A DNA stretch of 64,000 nt. Source: Helichrysum umbraculigerum. Taxonomy: Eukaryota > Streptophyta > Magnoliopsida > Asterales > Asteraceae. The notes below the pieces were generated by a model, which was not told the origin of the DNA, ran no database searches, and saw only the letters and a program-made list of their open reading frames with translations. This document shows, piece after piece, positions 1 through 11,399 of this stretch (the first letter of the stretch is position 1; the number at the start of each line of letters is the position of its first letter). A program made the translations under genes and the position numbers. Where the stretch lies: the NCBI GenBank assembly GCA_949592205.1, contig CATIUR010000001.1, forward strand, positions 44,471,001 to 44,535,000, read 5' to 3'.

Positions 1-528
1 TGCCCATTTCACTTAACAAAAAGGCTCGAGTGTAGAGCAAAGTAATACGGAGGAATAAAATTTTTTGATCCTATAAGGTTGTTGATGTTTAAGACTATCC
101 ACCCTGTTTTCTCATAGTTTATAATCTATGAGAATGTTTGAAAATAACTATCAAGAATTACATTAATTAAACCTGCAAGGTGCTGATGGAAATGTTGATG
201 GCGTTGATAGGAATATAAGTTACAGGCAAAACCTTTGTCAAAAGAGGAGTAAGAATCACTACTGCAAGAGTACTACATACAGTCTAATATTGACAATGTC
301 ATACCGATATCCATTATAATCTAAACCAAGACATGAAATACAAATAAACATCAAAAAGGTGAAAAAGGATGGATACCTAACAGAGCTGCAACTAAATTAA
401 ACCAACAAATATCATTAACTAACAAAATCGAAAAGAACTCGAAGATTACGGAAGCCACCATCTTAAAATTAAATGAATCTGAAAATATAAATTATAAGCA
501 ACTGATGAATCAATTTGATTTAAACGCA
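1..528. other. AT-rich DNA, no gene seen
   Basis: No long reading frame, RNA gene or bounded repeat is visible here. If the coding-like patch at 560-940 belongs to a minus-strand gene, this stretch would be its 3' flank or 3' UTR. Confidence 0.4.
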
Positions 529-559
529 CTACAATAAAACAAATAGGTGCATTCTACTA

Positions 560-940
560 CTATTTCTACCGACTGGGGAAGAAAAAAAAATGGAAAATCC
601 GCTCACCTTGAAAATCCCGGACTTATATGCCATCGTCATCTTCATCCTCTGATTCACCATCATCAAATTCCTGCTAAAAAATCGTGAGATCTGATTGAAA
701 ATGAAAAAAAAAATGTTATGAGAGGGATATGGCGATTCGTTTATGGTTGGAGAAGACATCGATTCGGTTTACAACCCTAATACAGAGAGTAAAACCACCG
801 GTACCCACCGCCGGCAACAAATCCGCCGGAGCAAAACCAGAGGACTCCGACGATGTCGAAACCTCGTCCGTATCGTCGTTATTAACATTATTCAAATCAA
901 TTAAACCACACCGGAGTAAAATTTTATGATGATGAACTCT
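560..940 (-). other. coding-like patch, possible small minus-strand gene
   Basis: A locally GC-rich block stands out from its AT-rich surroundings. On the minus strand a TTAGGGTT-bearing leader-like stretch precedes an ATG at 757-759. A possible exon begins after a splice acceptor (TTTTTTAG, minus) near 674 and reads an acidic tail, EFDDGESEDEDDGI, to a TAA at 623-625. On the plus strand a 66-codon frame (ATG at 729, rich in Ser/Asp/Lys) is open across the same bases. I do not recognise either product, and I could not join the minus-strand pieces into one convincing reading frame. It may be a small gene or the end of one. The call rests on composition and the acidic C-terminus only. Confidence 0.22.
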
Positions 941-1209
941 GAAAAGCAGGATATATTATGATGGTTTACAATTTGAATTTTGAAATTATCGGAAACATGA
1001 GAAGGAAGCATTAAGAAGGGCGGTGCATACCAGTGAAAAAAAAAAGCGTGCAAAATAAGTTTCTATGTCTTAAAGAAAATGGGCGGCCCAAAAACATTTA
1101 AGTGTCTAGATACTCACAACTAAATTAAAGTAAATTAATTGGATACAATATTTTAAAACTTTACCATTTTTATTTATAATTATTACATATTGATGACATC
1201 AGCGGTTTA
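930..1209. other. intergenic, nothing recognised
   Basis: AT-rich sequence with no supported gene or repeat. Confidence 0.4.
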
Positions 1210-1217
1210 ACCACAGC

Positions 1218-2027
1218 TAGGGATGATCATGGTCCGGTTTGGCCGGTTTTTACTTCAAATCTGGGCCAAACCAATATTAACGGTTTGACATTTTTTCAAA
1301 CCAAACCGACCAAATAGTTGTGTCAAACCAAACCAATTAAACGGTTTGGTTTGGTTGGTTTTACGGTTTGAACCATTTAAGTACAATAAGATATTAAGTC
1401 ACATTATAAAGCTCTATGTAAATGTTACCGAATTGTAGTTAAGTACTTAATAATCAGAACAAACATTTGAAATTAAAATAAGCAATTGCATGTGCATACA
1501 TTGCCTTGACACAAACCAACATACTTTACAAAGTTCATACGAAATACGACCGAATACTAAACAAAAAGACTAGTAGTAAACCAACAAGACATAATACCCA
1601 TAAGACGTCGGGTAACTTATTAGTAGCCTAGGAAACTCAAAATATCTTTGAGAAATACAGCTAATGGATATGGTCTTATAAAAAGTAGATAGATACGGTA
1701 ATCAAAACAATAATTACTATAGATTTTATATACGGAGTATTGTATTTCTTTAATTAATTAATAATATAAATTATAAAATGTATATATATTCAATTATATA
1801 ATATATACATATATAAAAAAAATTATATTATATATATATATGCACAAACGGTCCGGTTTGGTTTAAACGGGCGGTTTAGTCCCTCAAACCACAAACCAAA
1901 CCATATAAACGGTTTACGCTAAAAAAAAACCGCCGGCCTATTTTTTAATATTCGAACCACCCAAACCAGCCAAATCACTCCGGTTCGGCCGGTTTAGTCG
2001 GTTTCGGCCAAACCGTGATCATCCATA
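1218..2027. mobile_element. hAT-type MITE, 810 bp
   Basis: The terminal inverted repeats read TAGGGATGATCATGG on the left and, complemented, TATGGATGATCACGG on the right. Inside them GGTTTGGCCGGTTT-like motifs are repeated in inverted orientation at both ends. Perfect 8-bp duplications ACCACAGC flank the element (1210-1217 and 2028-2035), the TSD length of the hAT superfamily. The centre is AT-rich with no open frame, so it is non-autonomous. Confidence 0.8.
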
Positions 2028-2219
2028 ACCACAGCTTGACACATCAGCATGAAAACCTACCTCATGAGGTGACACATCAACTTTATGACATAGACGTAAC
2101 CCCCCTTTATTAGTATAGATAGATACTCCTCTCTCTCTCTCTTTTACAAATGAGATAACTATTGGTTGTTATAACTTTCCCATAACTTAATCATATAAGA
2201 TAGCAAAACCAAATTAGTA

Positions 2220-2566
2220 CTCCTCCATGTCAAATTGAATGTTTAATTGCACTTTTGCACACATTTTAAAAAGTGGGGACCATTTCATGTTAACCTATAA
2301 AAATCATTTTGATTGGTTAAAAATATGAACTAGACATTTATTATGGAACAAATCAAAATAAAAAGGTGGACATTTAACTTAGGAAAATGATTGGTAGGCC
2401 TAAATTAAGAGGACTAAATTTAGGTCTAAGGATGTGATTGGTGGGTCTGAAAAATTGATTGGATGAGATTAAGAGAGAGAAAAAAAGCAACAAATCAGAA
2501 AGTTATGTCTATTTTTAGGTCTACGTAAGTAGGCCTATTTAGCATTACTCTTTAACTTAGGAAGAG
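2220..2566. mobile_element. Stowaway-like MITE, interrupted
   Basis: TA dinucleotides flank it (2218-2219 and 2567-2568). The left end CTCCTCCATGTCAAATT resembles the CTCCCTCCGTCC end of plant Stowaway (Tc1/mariner) MITEs. The interior shares the TTTGATTGGTTAAAAATATG / GTGGACATTT blocks of the copies at 7496 and 29391. A second element (2382-2550) interrupts it near its right end. Confidence 0.55.
2382..2550. mobile_element. Mutator-like MITE inside a Stowaway copy
   Basis: TTTAACTTA (9 bp, extendable to 11 with GG) is repeated directly at 2373-2381 and 2551-2559. Between the repeats the ends are imperfect inverted repeats, GGAAAATGATTGGTAGGCCTA and, complemented, GAGTAATGCTAAATAGGCCTA. A 9-bp TSD suggests the Mutator superfamily. 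No coding capacity. Confidence 0.6.
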
Positions 2567-2568
2567 TA

Positions 2569-3628
2569 TATTATATTGTTGACGTCATAATTAAGTAAAA
2601 CAAATTCGTTATAGATTGGTTTAATTCAATCTAAAAACGATTTAATTCAGTTTTCATTGTCCAAGCAAAAAATTTCTAATTGCAAACTTCAATCAAAGAA
2701 TAGAAATTTGACCCGATATACTCTTCTATATAAGTCTGCCACCTAAAAAAAGAAAAAAGAAATTCATCATGTATATAAAAGCTCGCATTTCTAGATCCAC
2801 CACTTATCTATGTGCGTTCGTTTTGGTGAGGTTGGATATAGTGGCACAGTGGTGATCAACGAAAATAAATTAATGGTATGAATCTTAACTATGTTTAAAT
2901 AAATTATATGCTAGAATTTTGAAATAATCCATATATATTTGATCCCATACAATCTTTTTATTTAAACCACCAATTTTAATTTATAAATATTTTTTAAAAA
3001 AGTGTGGTTAATCAATAAGAATTTTCACAACTTAAATACTTTCAGAGTGATTGAAAATTAAAAATAAACAATTATTTTGGCATATCCCACGTAGAAAATG
3101 AAACGGAGATATTATTTCCCAAATTAGTTTTATCATATAAAAAATGATATACTATACTATACTATTATACTATAATTATTAGCATATTTAATATATTTAA
3201 TATTTAATTTAAATTAAATAAGAGTGACAATGGACACAAAGTGATTGGGCCATCTTCTTCGTACAGCGAGAAAGTCAGAGACGACTGGCGACAACCACGA
3301 TGCCTTTCCTTCATTTTATCCCATAAATGCACACTCTCCTTTAATGAATCAAAAACTCATACTTTTAATAATTTATTATTATTTATGTAAATGTAAATGT
3401 AAATGCTTCTTTAATCTTCAAACAACCATATATGTAGTTCTTTTGGATTCTATTTCTTTTCTATAATATGAATCCTTCTGTAATTGGTCAATTGAGATGT
3501 TCTATTTAATTGGTGAAAATTATAGTTTTGGAAAAAAATTTAAAACTGTGTGCATAGTTAAAGTGAATATTTTGACTGCGACATAGAGAGTAATTGACTC
3601 GTTTCGGGTGCTTCCTATACGATCGATA
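2569..3628. other. intergenic, AT-rich
   Basis: No supported gene. It contains low-complexity AT runs and a region near 3245-3466 that is open for 73 codons but shows no codon pattern or homology I recognise. Confidence 0.4.
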
Positions 3629-3631
3629 TAA

Positions 3632-4289
3632 GGCCACTCCCAACCATTTTCTCATCACTTCTGTCACCTCAGCGCTACATCAGTTTTCCACTAACTTATT
3701 CAAAACTGATTCACAACCGATTACCCACTGCCATTAATAACTAATCACTTCATTTTCTGGACCCCACATCTACCAATATACCACCATTTCTATATACTAA
3801 AAAAAATAAAAAATCTTAAATTATATATAAGAAACAATTAATGATGTCATCAAAAATTTAATCAACCAATAAAATTACTCAATTTTGTCCAATTAGCTAA
3901 ATTATAGGATTTAATGACATCATAAATCATTAATTATATATTATATAAAGAAAATTAATTATGATACTTTATCCAAATAGGTATTGGTAATACATTAGGA
4001 CTATTATCATATCACATGTGTTTGATGAGATTCAATCCTTCATATTAACAACTTTTATTAACAACTTTTAAAATCTATTTGTTTTCATCCAACCCCGTGT
4101 AATACACGGGTATAGAGGCTAGTATATATATATATGCGGCCCCACTTTTCCAACCGATTACAAATCGGTTTGGCGGTTGAATGGGAAAGTAATTAGGAAG
4201 CGATACAAATGCAACCAATGACACCAAATCACCAATCACTTCCTAATCGGTTTGAACCGATTACAAAGTGATGCACCGTTGGGAGACCC
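3632..4289. mobile_element. PIF/Harbinger (Tourist-like) MITE
   Basis: TAA duplications flank it (3629-3631 and 4290-4292). The ends are inverted repeats GGCCACTCCCAACCA and, complemented, GGGTCTCCCAACGGT. Sub-terminal AACCGATTAC motifs recur in both orientations. A Helitron-like insert occupies the middle. It has no open frame. Confidence 0.6.
3789..4122 (+). mobile_element. non-autonomous Helitron-like insert, 334 bp
   Basis: It begins with TCTATATACTA, a common plant Helitron 5' end. It ends with a perfect hairpin (CCCGTGT at 4094-4100, loop AAT, ACACGGG at 4104-4110), then TATAGAGG and CTAG followed by T, the CTRR terminus of the class. The base before the 5' end is T rather than the expected A, so the left boundary may be off by a base or mutated. 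It sits inside the Tourist-like MITE at 3632-4289. Confidence 0.6.
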
Positions 4290-4292
4290 TAA

Positions 4293-5640
4293 TATCATTC
4301 ATTTTCAAGAATTCAATTTCAAACACTCTTTTATATTGTCAAAACTGTTACACTGATTTCTATCCTCAGAAATTTCTGAGTGACAAAAACAATCACTACT
4401 TGCCAATATGTCTATCTTTAGCAGAAAACACCGTACACTCAAATGTATATTTTTTTTTTTTTAGAAGAGCACGTTCAAATGTATAAATACAAAATGTTGT
4501 TGCCATTAGAAGTATAATTCTTGTTCTTCAATTAAGCCATGTAAAATTATTTTAAATTTCTTATGTTTGTTGGTTTAAAGGTTCCAAGCCTATACGTTAC
4601 CAGTAAAGTAAACTTAGTTATAACTTATAACTGAAATATTAATTAGTCGACGGATCTACATAAAAGTATTTTATTTGGGTGGAACGAGTCCATGTTTAAT
4701 TTCTTTATTTGACTTTTTTATATATTCATACTTTCAATGCGTGTCGTCCTTAAAGTCCTACAATATTACACTTGGGCATCAACTTTGACAAATTCGATCA
4801 CTTAATTGCAATATCTCTTCTTGAGCATCGAGTTAGCTAGGTCGGTGTGATCTCATATGTCTGTACAACATCATGCATGCATGCATCTACTGTTACGGGT
4901 AGTGAATTTATGATTTTTTAGTGATACGCAATATCAATATCTTAAATTTTTGTGTACTCGTAGCACAAAAAATAATGCAACAAAGAATGCAACTTTTAAT
5001 ATAAAAAAATTAATTTCGTATAGAGAATGGACCCGCCGTAATTACTGCTATCCTTATTTCGCCCGTAACGATCACTAGTATACCCTTATAGGACCAATTA
5101 TCAATTATAAATTAATTAGCCTTTGATCTAACATGACGCTTCTAGGATTACCTAGCTATTTATTAATGTTTTACATAAGATTATCATCTTAATACATATA
5201 TATCACATGTGTTTATATCTTTTATATGCATCATATCTAACAACTTTAGGCGGTGGATTGGTTCAAACATTGTGCAATGTGTTTTATTATGTTTATTACA
5301 ACATTGAATTCGATTTTCGGTTTACGTACATAATAGTTGAGAATTGAAGGGATAAAAGTTAAAAGTACAATCATAACATATTAAAAAGTAGTTGGTCTAA
5401 TTAAGAATGAACAAAATTAAAAATTTGTTTTGGTTTTAGACAAGTAACTCTATGTTGAAGTTTTTAATCTTGTATGTATTATATTACGGATGCTTTACTA
5501 TATAGCACAAACAAATCGTCCTAACTTGAACTTATTGTAAAGTTCGGGGACTCCAAAGCAATTATCTTTTATGAGATCCCTTCTCCTTTTAATTAGAGAG
5601 TTGACTTTCCCTTTAATACAATACAAGTTTACAACTCAAC
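4293..5640. other. intergenic / upstream of PUB gene
   Basis: No gene seen. AT-rich, with GCATGCATGCATGC near 4872-4885. The proximal promoter of the U-box gene is in the last 200 bases. Confidence 0.45.
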
Positions 5641-5667
5641 TCCACTCCTTTCTCAGTTGTTTCTTCG

Positions 5668-5674
5668 TATAAAA
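5668..5674 (+). promoter_or_regulatory. TATA box of the U-box gene
   Basis: TATAAAA lies 74 bases before the ATG at 5748, a fitting distance for a short leader starting near 5700. Confidence 0.55.
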
Positions 5675-5747
5675 CCAACCTCAATTTAGTCACTAGCAAC
5701 ATAACAAAAAGTCAGATTTAAACAAAAAAAATTTATCAACTTCAAAA

Positions 5748-6950
5748 ATGGAGATTGAAACTGAAGTTCCATCACATTTTCTATGCCCAATCTCCATGCA
5801 AATCATGAAAGATCCAGTCACAATATCAACTGGCATCACTTATGATCGAGAAAACATCGAAAGATGGTTGTTTACATGCAAAGGAACCACTTGTCCGGTG
5901 ACGAAACAACCGTTATCAGATACCGATCTAACCCCGAATCACACCCTTCACCGGTTGATCCAATCATGGTGCACAATGAACTCAAAGAAGCCAATAGATA
6001 AGTCACAAATTATAAAGCTTTATAATGAGGCCAAAAAACACCCACAAAAACAGATCCATTGTTTGAGAAGAATGAATTCGATTGTGAAAGAGAGCGATGG
6101 GAGTAAAATGTGCATTGAAAGTTCGGGTTTGTTTGAGTTTTTAACTATGATTATATCGAAAGAAAATCGTTGCAGTAATTTGGTTACTGAAACGTGTGAT
6201 GAAGCGCTGATAGTGCTTCATCACATTCAGTGCACGGACTTTCAGTTAAGAAAATTCGTGCACGATAATAATAAGTTAGGGTTGTTTTTAAACGCGTTAT
6301 TGAATGTGATGAGATCTGGAAATGTAAATTCCAGATCACATGCGATAACGCTTTTAAGATCTCTTTTTAAGGTGATGGATCCGGTGCATCTTGTTGGTGT
6401 CACATCGGATCTTTTCAATTTAACTGTTAGGATTTTGAAAGATCGTGTGTCGTCTCAACAAACTATTAAAGCCTCTCTAGAGGTCATCGTAGAGATCGTT
6501 CGATGGGGAAAAAACAGAATAAAGGCAGCCGAATCTGGGATGGTTTCTGTTCTTGTCGACCTTTTGATTGACAACACGGATCGACGTGCTTGTGAGCTGA
6601 TTCTGGTGGCACTGGAGCAGATTTGCCGATGTGCAGAAGGACGCGCCGAGTTGGTTGAGCACGCAGCGGGACTCGCGACGGTTTCAAAGAAGATTTTGAG
6701 GGTTTCTCATAGTGCAAGTGATAGAGCAGTGCGAATACTGTGTTTGGTGTCCAAGTACTCTGCAAGTTGTAGAGTGGTTCAAGAGATGATGGAAGTTGGT
6801 GTTGTTTCAAAGCTGTGTTTAATGATTCAAGTTGATTGTAGTGAAAGAACAAAGGAAAGAGTGAAGCAAATACTAACATTGCATTCTAGGGTTTGGAAGG
6901 ATTCTTCTTGTATTCCTGCTCATTTGCTTTCATCTTATCCTTCATTATGA
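5748..6950 (+). CDS. PUB23-like: U-box/ARM E3 ubiquitin ligase, PUB22/23/24 type
   Basis: A 400-residue intronless protein. Residues about 7-80 form the U-box: HFLCPISMQIMKDPV, the TGITYDRENIERWL segment, CPVTKQPL and the PNHTLHRLIQSWC end typical of plant PUB proteins. The rest is Leu-rich helical repeat sequence of ARM type, with no kinase domain. Known of the family: these ligases bind E2 enzymes through the U-box and substrates through ARM repeats. Arabidopsis PUB22/23/24 dampen pattern-triggered immunity and drought responses and are also intronless. The start is the only ATG in good context and places the U-box near the N-terminus as expected. The length is near the family norm (about 400-460). 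Which of the three paralogues is closest cannot be told by eye. The gene stands alone between repeats. Confidence 0.93.
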   Translation: MEIETEVPSHFLCPISMQIMKDPVTISTGITYDRENIERWLFTCKGTTCPVTKQPLSDTDLTPNHTLHRLIQSWCTMNSKKPIDKSQIIKLYNEAKKHPQKQIHCLRRMNSIVKESDGSKMCIESSGLFEFLTMIISKENRCSNLVTETCDEALIVLHHIQCTDFQLRKFVHDNNKLGLFLNALLNVMRSGNVNSRSHAITLLRSLFKVMDPVHLVGVTSDLFNLTVRILKDRVSSQQTIKASLEVIVEIVRWGKNRIKAAESGMVSVLVDLLIDNTDRRACELILVALEQICRCAEGRAELVEHAAGLATVSKKILRVSHSASDRAVRILCLVSKYSASCRVVQEMMEVGVVSKLCLMIQVDCSERTKERVKQILTLHSRVWKDSSCIPAHLLSSYPSL

Positions 6951-7493
6951 AATGAGACTCTAGCTAATTCATTGTTACTAGTTAAGGTTTAAACAAAATT
7001 ACTAAATTTATTTTCTTGTTTCAATTGTAAGTAGTGTTTATATTTATTGAAATACATAAAGGTTGTATGTCGTCGTGATTCAGTGTGGCACCGCGGCTAA
7101 CATATTGTGATCAATTAAGTTCAACTATCCAATAGGCCTTCGGTTTTAAATTATGTAAGAGCACACGGTGTGGGGTAAAAATTTTCACCGTTTGAAGTGT
7201 GTGAGTATTTGTCTTTATAAAAGAAATCGCTAGAAAACTTTCTTATTCAAGTTATTTAATTAAAGTGACCTCTTGAGGATTGTGAAAGGGTCCTGGTTAT
7301 TTATTTGCTGGTTGACAACATTTACAACTCCATATAAATTTCAAAAGTTGTTTAAATGTATTCATATCTTCAATTACTAATATTATATGACATTTAAGCC
7401 AATTATGGTGAAATTAAATAGCTAGCCCCAAAATTGGTGAGCATATATGCTTTGAAAAGCTTGCAGATAGTGAATATCTGTTGCAATCTGGAT
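6951..7493. other. 3' flank of PUB gene
   Basis: Presumed 3' UTR, then AT-rich intergenic DNA. No further gene seen. Confidence 0.4.
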
Positions 7494-7495
7494 TA

Positions 7496-7691
7496 CTCGT
7501 TACGTTCGAGTTAAAATGTCTACTTTTGCTATGCACACATTTTTAGAGATATTCACTAACTACACTTTTCACCAATCAAATAACATATCTATCCATTGAA
7601 ATTTCTTTTGATTGGTTGTTACATGAAAGTGAACACTTATTAGGAACAACCCAAAATAGTAACCAAAACACTTAAAATGGGAATGGGGAAG
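7496..7691. mobile_element. Stowaway-like MITE, 196 bp
   Basis: TA flanks at 7494-7495 and 7692-7693. The interior CACTAACTACACTTTTCACC and GATTGGTT blocks match the copy at 29391-29586, which is also 196 bp. The terminal repeats are eroded. Confidence 0.6.
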
Positions 7692-7693
7692 TA

Positions 7694-9256
7694 TTAGTCC
7701 ATTTAACGATGATTTATCAAAATGGAAATACGTTACGAGGGACATAATATCAACCACAGCCCCTAAGATCCAAAGATAAATGCAATGGTGTAGTACATTT
7801 TTTTTGTTGATCCTTAAGATAGTTTATTTATAGTGTGATACACAGATCGAGTTACAGATCCTTTTGAGTATATGATCGTGATCGTTATGTATTCTAATTA
7901 GCTAATACTGTGTCATGTAACTTTCGGTAGTTGTGGTCGATTAATCATGTGTATTTTGAAAGGAATGTTTGAAGTAAACATATGTTACTGTTTGAGAAAA
8001 CATATACCGAAAGTTCGGTAGGGATGAGACATAAAAAAGTACGTTAGACAAAATTGAATGTCCGTTGTTGTCTTTTTAATTAGGTAATTATTCAACTCAT
8101 TCAGCATTGAAGCTCTAGCCTTTGATATAGATATCGACGAGTCAATGTTTATGTCAAAATCATCAAATTGATTGCATGCGAGTTTATGTAAAATCTCTTA
8201 ACTAAGAGAAGAAAACGATCTCGAATAATTATTACTACTTATATACAATTGACAAAGTAAACTTTCAATATATCATGACATTTTGAAGGTTTTATCCTGA
8301 CATTATCATTAAACTTGAGAAAATGAGATTGTGATGAGATTCTCAAAATTATATTAGTCTTTTAACTCTAGAGTTTACAATGAAAACTTAGTATCAATAA
8401 CATGCATATGAATTTTACAATGAAAACTTAGTAGATCAAATTAAATATGAATGGAGTATATGAACTAAATTGCCGGAAAAGTATGACAACCGAGGCTCAT
8501 ACGCTCTTAGCTAAAGGGTACGCTCGGCTCATGTATTCAATTTATGTTAAGTATCTTTATTTTGTCCATTATTCGATTAATATCTAATAAAAGGTAATCG
8601 CTGTAAAGACGTTTAAGCTGAAAATTCGAGACCGATGAATTACTCCCGCAGCGAAGCGCGAGCCTTTACGATCCTCGTTTTGAGATCAAAATATTGACAA
8701 AAAATTGTGGTATGATACCTGGGAGTCTGGGACAGGTTGTGGGTCATGGGATCGGATAATATCCGTGGGCTTTTCGTTTTATTACATGTGGGTCGTGTGT
8801 ATATTGGGTGGGTTGAGGATTGAAATGGGCCGACAATTATCAGATAAGATCCATATTCTTTTGGGCTTTTAATCCGATTTGTATTGTTTTAATCTTCCGA
8901 GTTCTGAACGTGACAGTTTTGACCTCTTCCGAGTTCTGAACAGAAACATTTAAATTTTGTCATTTTAGAATGTGTAATTAAGGTTAACTCATACCAATAA
9001 AGGATTAGGAAATCTAATTTGTACATAAAAAGGATTAATAAATGATCAATTTTGTCATATGCAGGGGATCATATCGTTGACTTGAAGTTTTTTAAAAATG
9101 CTTAATGGTTATTACATACGTGACGGTACACATAAATATCTACCGTTGTGCCAAGTCATTGTTTTCGTCTATATAGCAGCGAAGCGATACCCACACAACC
9201 AAACCCTCTAAACAAACGTGTAGTCACTAATGTTTATAGCTCCTCGTAGATAGATG
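7694..9256. other. intergenic, old repeat debris
   Basis: No gene seen. It holds CCCGCAGCGAAGCGCG near 8645, a motif common in degraded plant repeats, and a 17-base direct repeat TCTTCCGAGTTCTGAAC starting near 8892 and 8926. Confidence 0.4.
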
Positions 9257-9444
9257 GGTGTTGCTAACGGAAGTCCTTAGGGCTTTTATTATGACTTTCA
9301 GACATGCATTAAACATTGTAATATAATGGTATAACCATAACAAACTTTTTGTCTCCCTATTATTTAATTTGACCCCCTGTACAAACCCTTTATACATGTC
9401 TTAAAAACTTAACAAAAGCCCTAAGGGCTTCTGTTAGTAAAACC
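9257..9444. repeat. inverted-repeat MITE
   Basis: The left arm (about 9259-9290) has the core CTAACGGAAGTCCTTAGG and the right arm (about 9410-9444), complemented, CTAACAGAAGCCCTTAGG, with the match extending to a GGTKTTRC edge. No convincing TSD found, so the superfamily is open. Confidence 0.5.
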
Positions 9445-10089
9445 ATTGATATATTTAATGAATGTATATGTAAAAAGTACAAAGCGTTAGTTCCTTAGAA
9501 TTTAACAAAGCGAGTTCTAGTAAAAAATGAAATAAGCAAGGAGATATTCTATTAGAAATCCTAATGATGTTGGATTAGTTGGCTATGCCATTTATTTAAT
9601 TGTATCATTTGTAGTTGCATTTACAAGAAGGTTACTAACACGTTACAATTGTTTTTAGGGGACCTCATTTCATATGTTTTGAAAATTTGAAGACTTAGTA
9701 TGAAAATTCACATCTTCAGGACCTAAATTATTAAGACATATAACTTTTTTTAAGTCAATCACAAACGCATCTAAATACCTAAATGACAGACTTAATTTAG
9801 TTATATATTCATTGAATATCACCCTACCTTACCACTTAGACTAGTAAAATGCCCTTGTACTCAATAACAAACACACCATAACATCTTCAAATACTAATTG
9901 AACTCAAAGTAATGTGAACGGTACAAAAATGTAATAATTTCAAGTTACATAAAATGTGTTTCAAAGTTAATTATTTTAGAGTAATATAGCGTTGTATTAA
10001 GGTCGTTAAGTTCTAATTCTTAAAATTTTTCGATGTTATGATCTTGATTCAAGAATACGATCCTGAACTTATATTAATGCATAAGATTC
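9445..10089. other. intergenic, nothing recognised
   Basis: AT-rich, no supported gene or bounded repeat. Confidence 0.4.
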
Positions 10090-10233
10090 TTCACTAACTA
10101 CACTTTTCACCAATCAAATAACATATCCACTCACTAAAATCCCGTTCGATTGGTTAAAATATGGAAGTGGACACTTATTTGGGACAATTCAAAATAGTAA
10201 TGTAGATACTTGAGTGGAGTGGGACGGAGAGAA
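10090..10233. mobile_element. truncated Stowaway-like MITE
   Basis: It shares the CACTAACTACACTTTTCACC block and ends in GGGACGGAGAGAA before TA, like the right end at 29586. The left terminus is missing. Confidence 0.5.
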
Positions 10234-10857
10234 TATTTATTTAATTCTCATTATACTTACTAACTTATATAGTGGATGGACAAATCTAACACGTATTGGT
10301 CCATTTATAAGTTCATGATGTCCTAAAATTCATCTACAAAGTAAGTAACATGCATGTAATGTAAAAGTTCTAAAAAGGATGGCTGGAGTTGCCCTTTTGT
10401 GCTTTTTCTTCTTTTCATATCTTATATATTCAACTCATCTTTTACTCTCCCAAGAAGAAATGCGCATTTACTCAACGGCAATGACTTGTAACTTATTAGA
10501 TTATTATTATGCTAAAAAAGATTAGAGTAGAGAAATATGTAAACTTTAAGTAGATAGATTGGATTTGACAACCAAATTCAAATTTATCTGATACGATGTA
10601 ATTGTTTCTATCTCTTGCTCTAGCTTTTTGCTAGTAGCTAATGCAATTCGCAATTAAAAAAGATTGATTATGAGAAATCACAAAGATACTCCGACAACAC
10701 TAGGGGTATCACAAATAACTAAATCCGAATAATTAACCCGAACTCGAACTCGAATAACCCAAATTTAAAGCTTATTGGGCCACTCGAATTTGAATAATCC
10801 TAGTCTTATTTGAATCGGATAGCGGATAAATATATAAGAATTTGGGTAACCCGAATA
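10234..10857. other. intergenic; ATAACCCG-rich repeat from about 10700
   Basis: No gene seen. From about 10700, and again at 11840-12000, AATAACCCGAA-type motifs recur on both sides of the solo LTR at 10863-11394. This looks like one older repeat split by the LTR. Confidence 0.4.
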
Positions 10858-10862
10858 TCCTC

Positions 10863-11394
10863 TGTTGATACATTCTCATGAATGACAAGAGCTTGTTTAG
10901 AAAACTTAGCTAAACTGTATATAACAATTTCTACAAGCTTGTGTCAAGGGGGAGTTAGTTGATGCAAAATCAACATCATGTGACATAAGCTTGTGTAGAA
11001 ATCTCAGCCTGAAAAATGATATGTTGTACAAACTGCGAATTTAGAAACCTGCGAATTTGTTCATGCGTATTTAGTTAAATGCGCATAACACTGTTCATGC
11101 GCACTTGTTAAATGTGCATGAACAGTAACAGGCTTATAAATACGCAATTTTGTTTTCATTTTTAGAAGTTTTTGTGTAAGTGTGAGAGCTCAACTTGGAA
11201 AATTTCTGTATATGTGTGATTGAGAGAGTGAAGCTGAGTGTGTATGCGTTATTGTATAAACGAATAAAAGTGCGAAACTTTTATTTACTTGCTCGTGCTC
11301 GTTATCGCTTTCTTCACGTTTTCGATTTTGTTAATTGGTTTCCGCACGATTAACAAGTTGTTTCGATTCATCTACGAGGTCAGGGGGATCTACA
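10863..11394 (+). mobile_element. solo LTR, 532 bp
   Basis: It begins TGTTGATACA and ends GGGATCTACA. TCCTC is duplicated at 10858-10862 and 11395-11399, so this is a complete LTR left by LTR-LTR recombination. A TATAAATA box at 11135-11142 gives plus orientation. Just before it, at about 11050-11127, is a cluster of ATGCGCAT-type palindromes (TTCATGCGTAT, AAATGCGCATAAC, TTCATGCGCAC, AAATGTGCATGAA). No internal region remains. Its size suggests a Ty1/copia-like LTR, but the superfamily cannot be fixed. Confidence 0.75.
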
Positions 11395-11399
11395 TCCTC

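Noticed and set aside
6484..6879. 131-codon frame on minus inside the U-box gene
   Set aside because: Shadow of the real gene, with no independent coding pattern.
8640..8960. GC-rich motifs suggesting a structural RNA
   Set aside because: No tRNA or snoRNA box pattern. The motif is common in degraded plant repeats.
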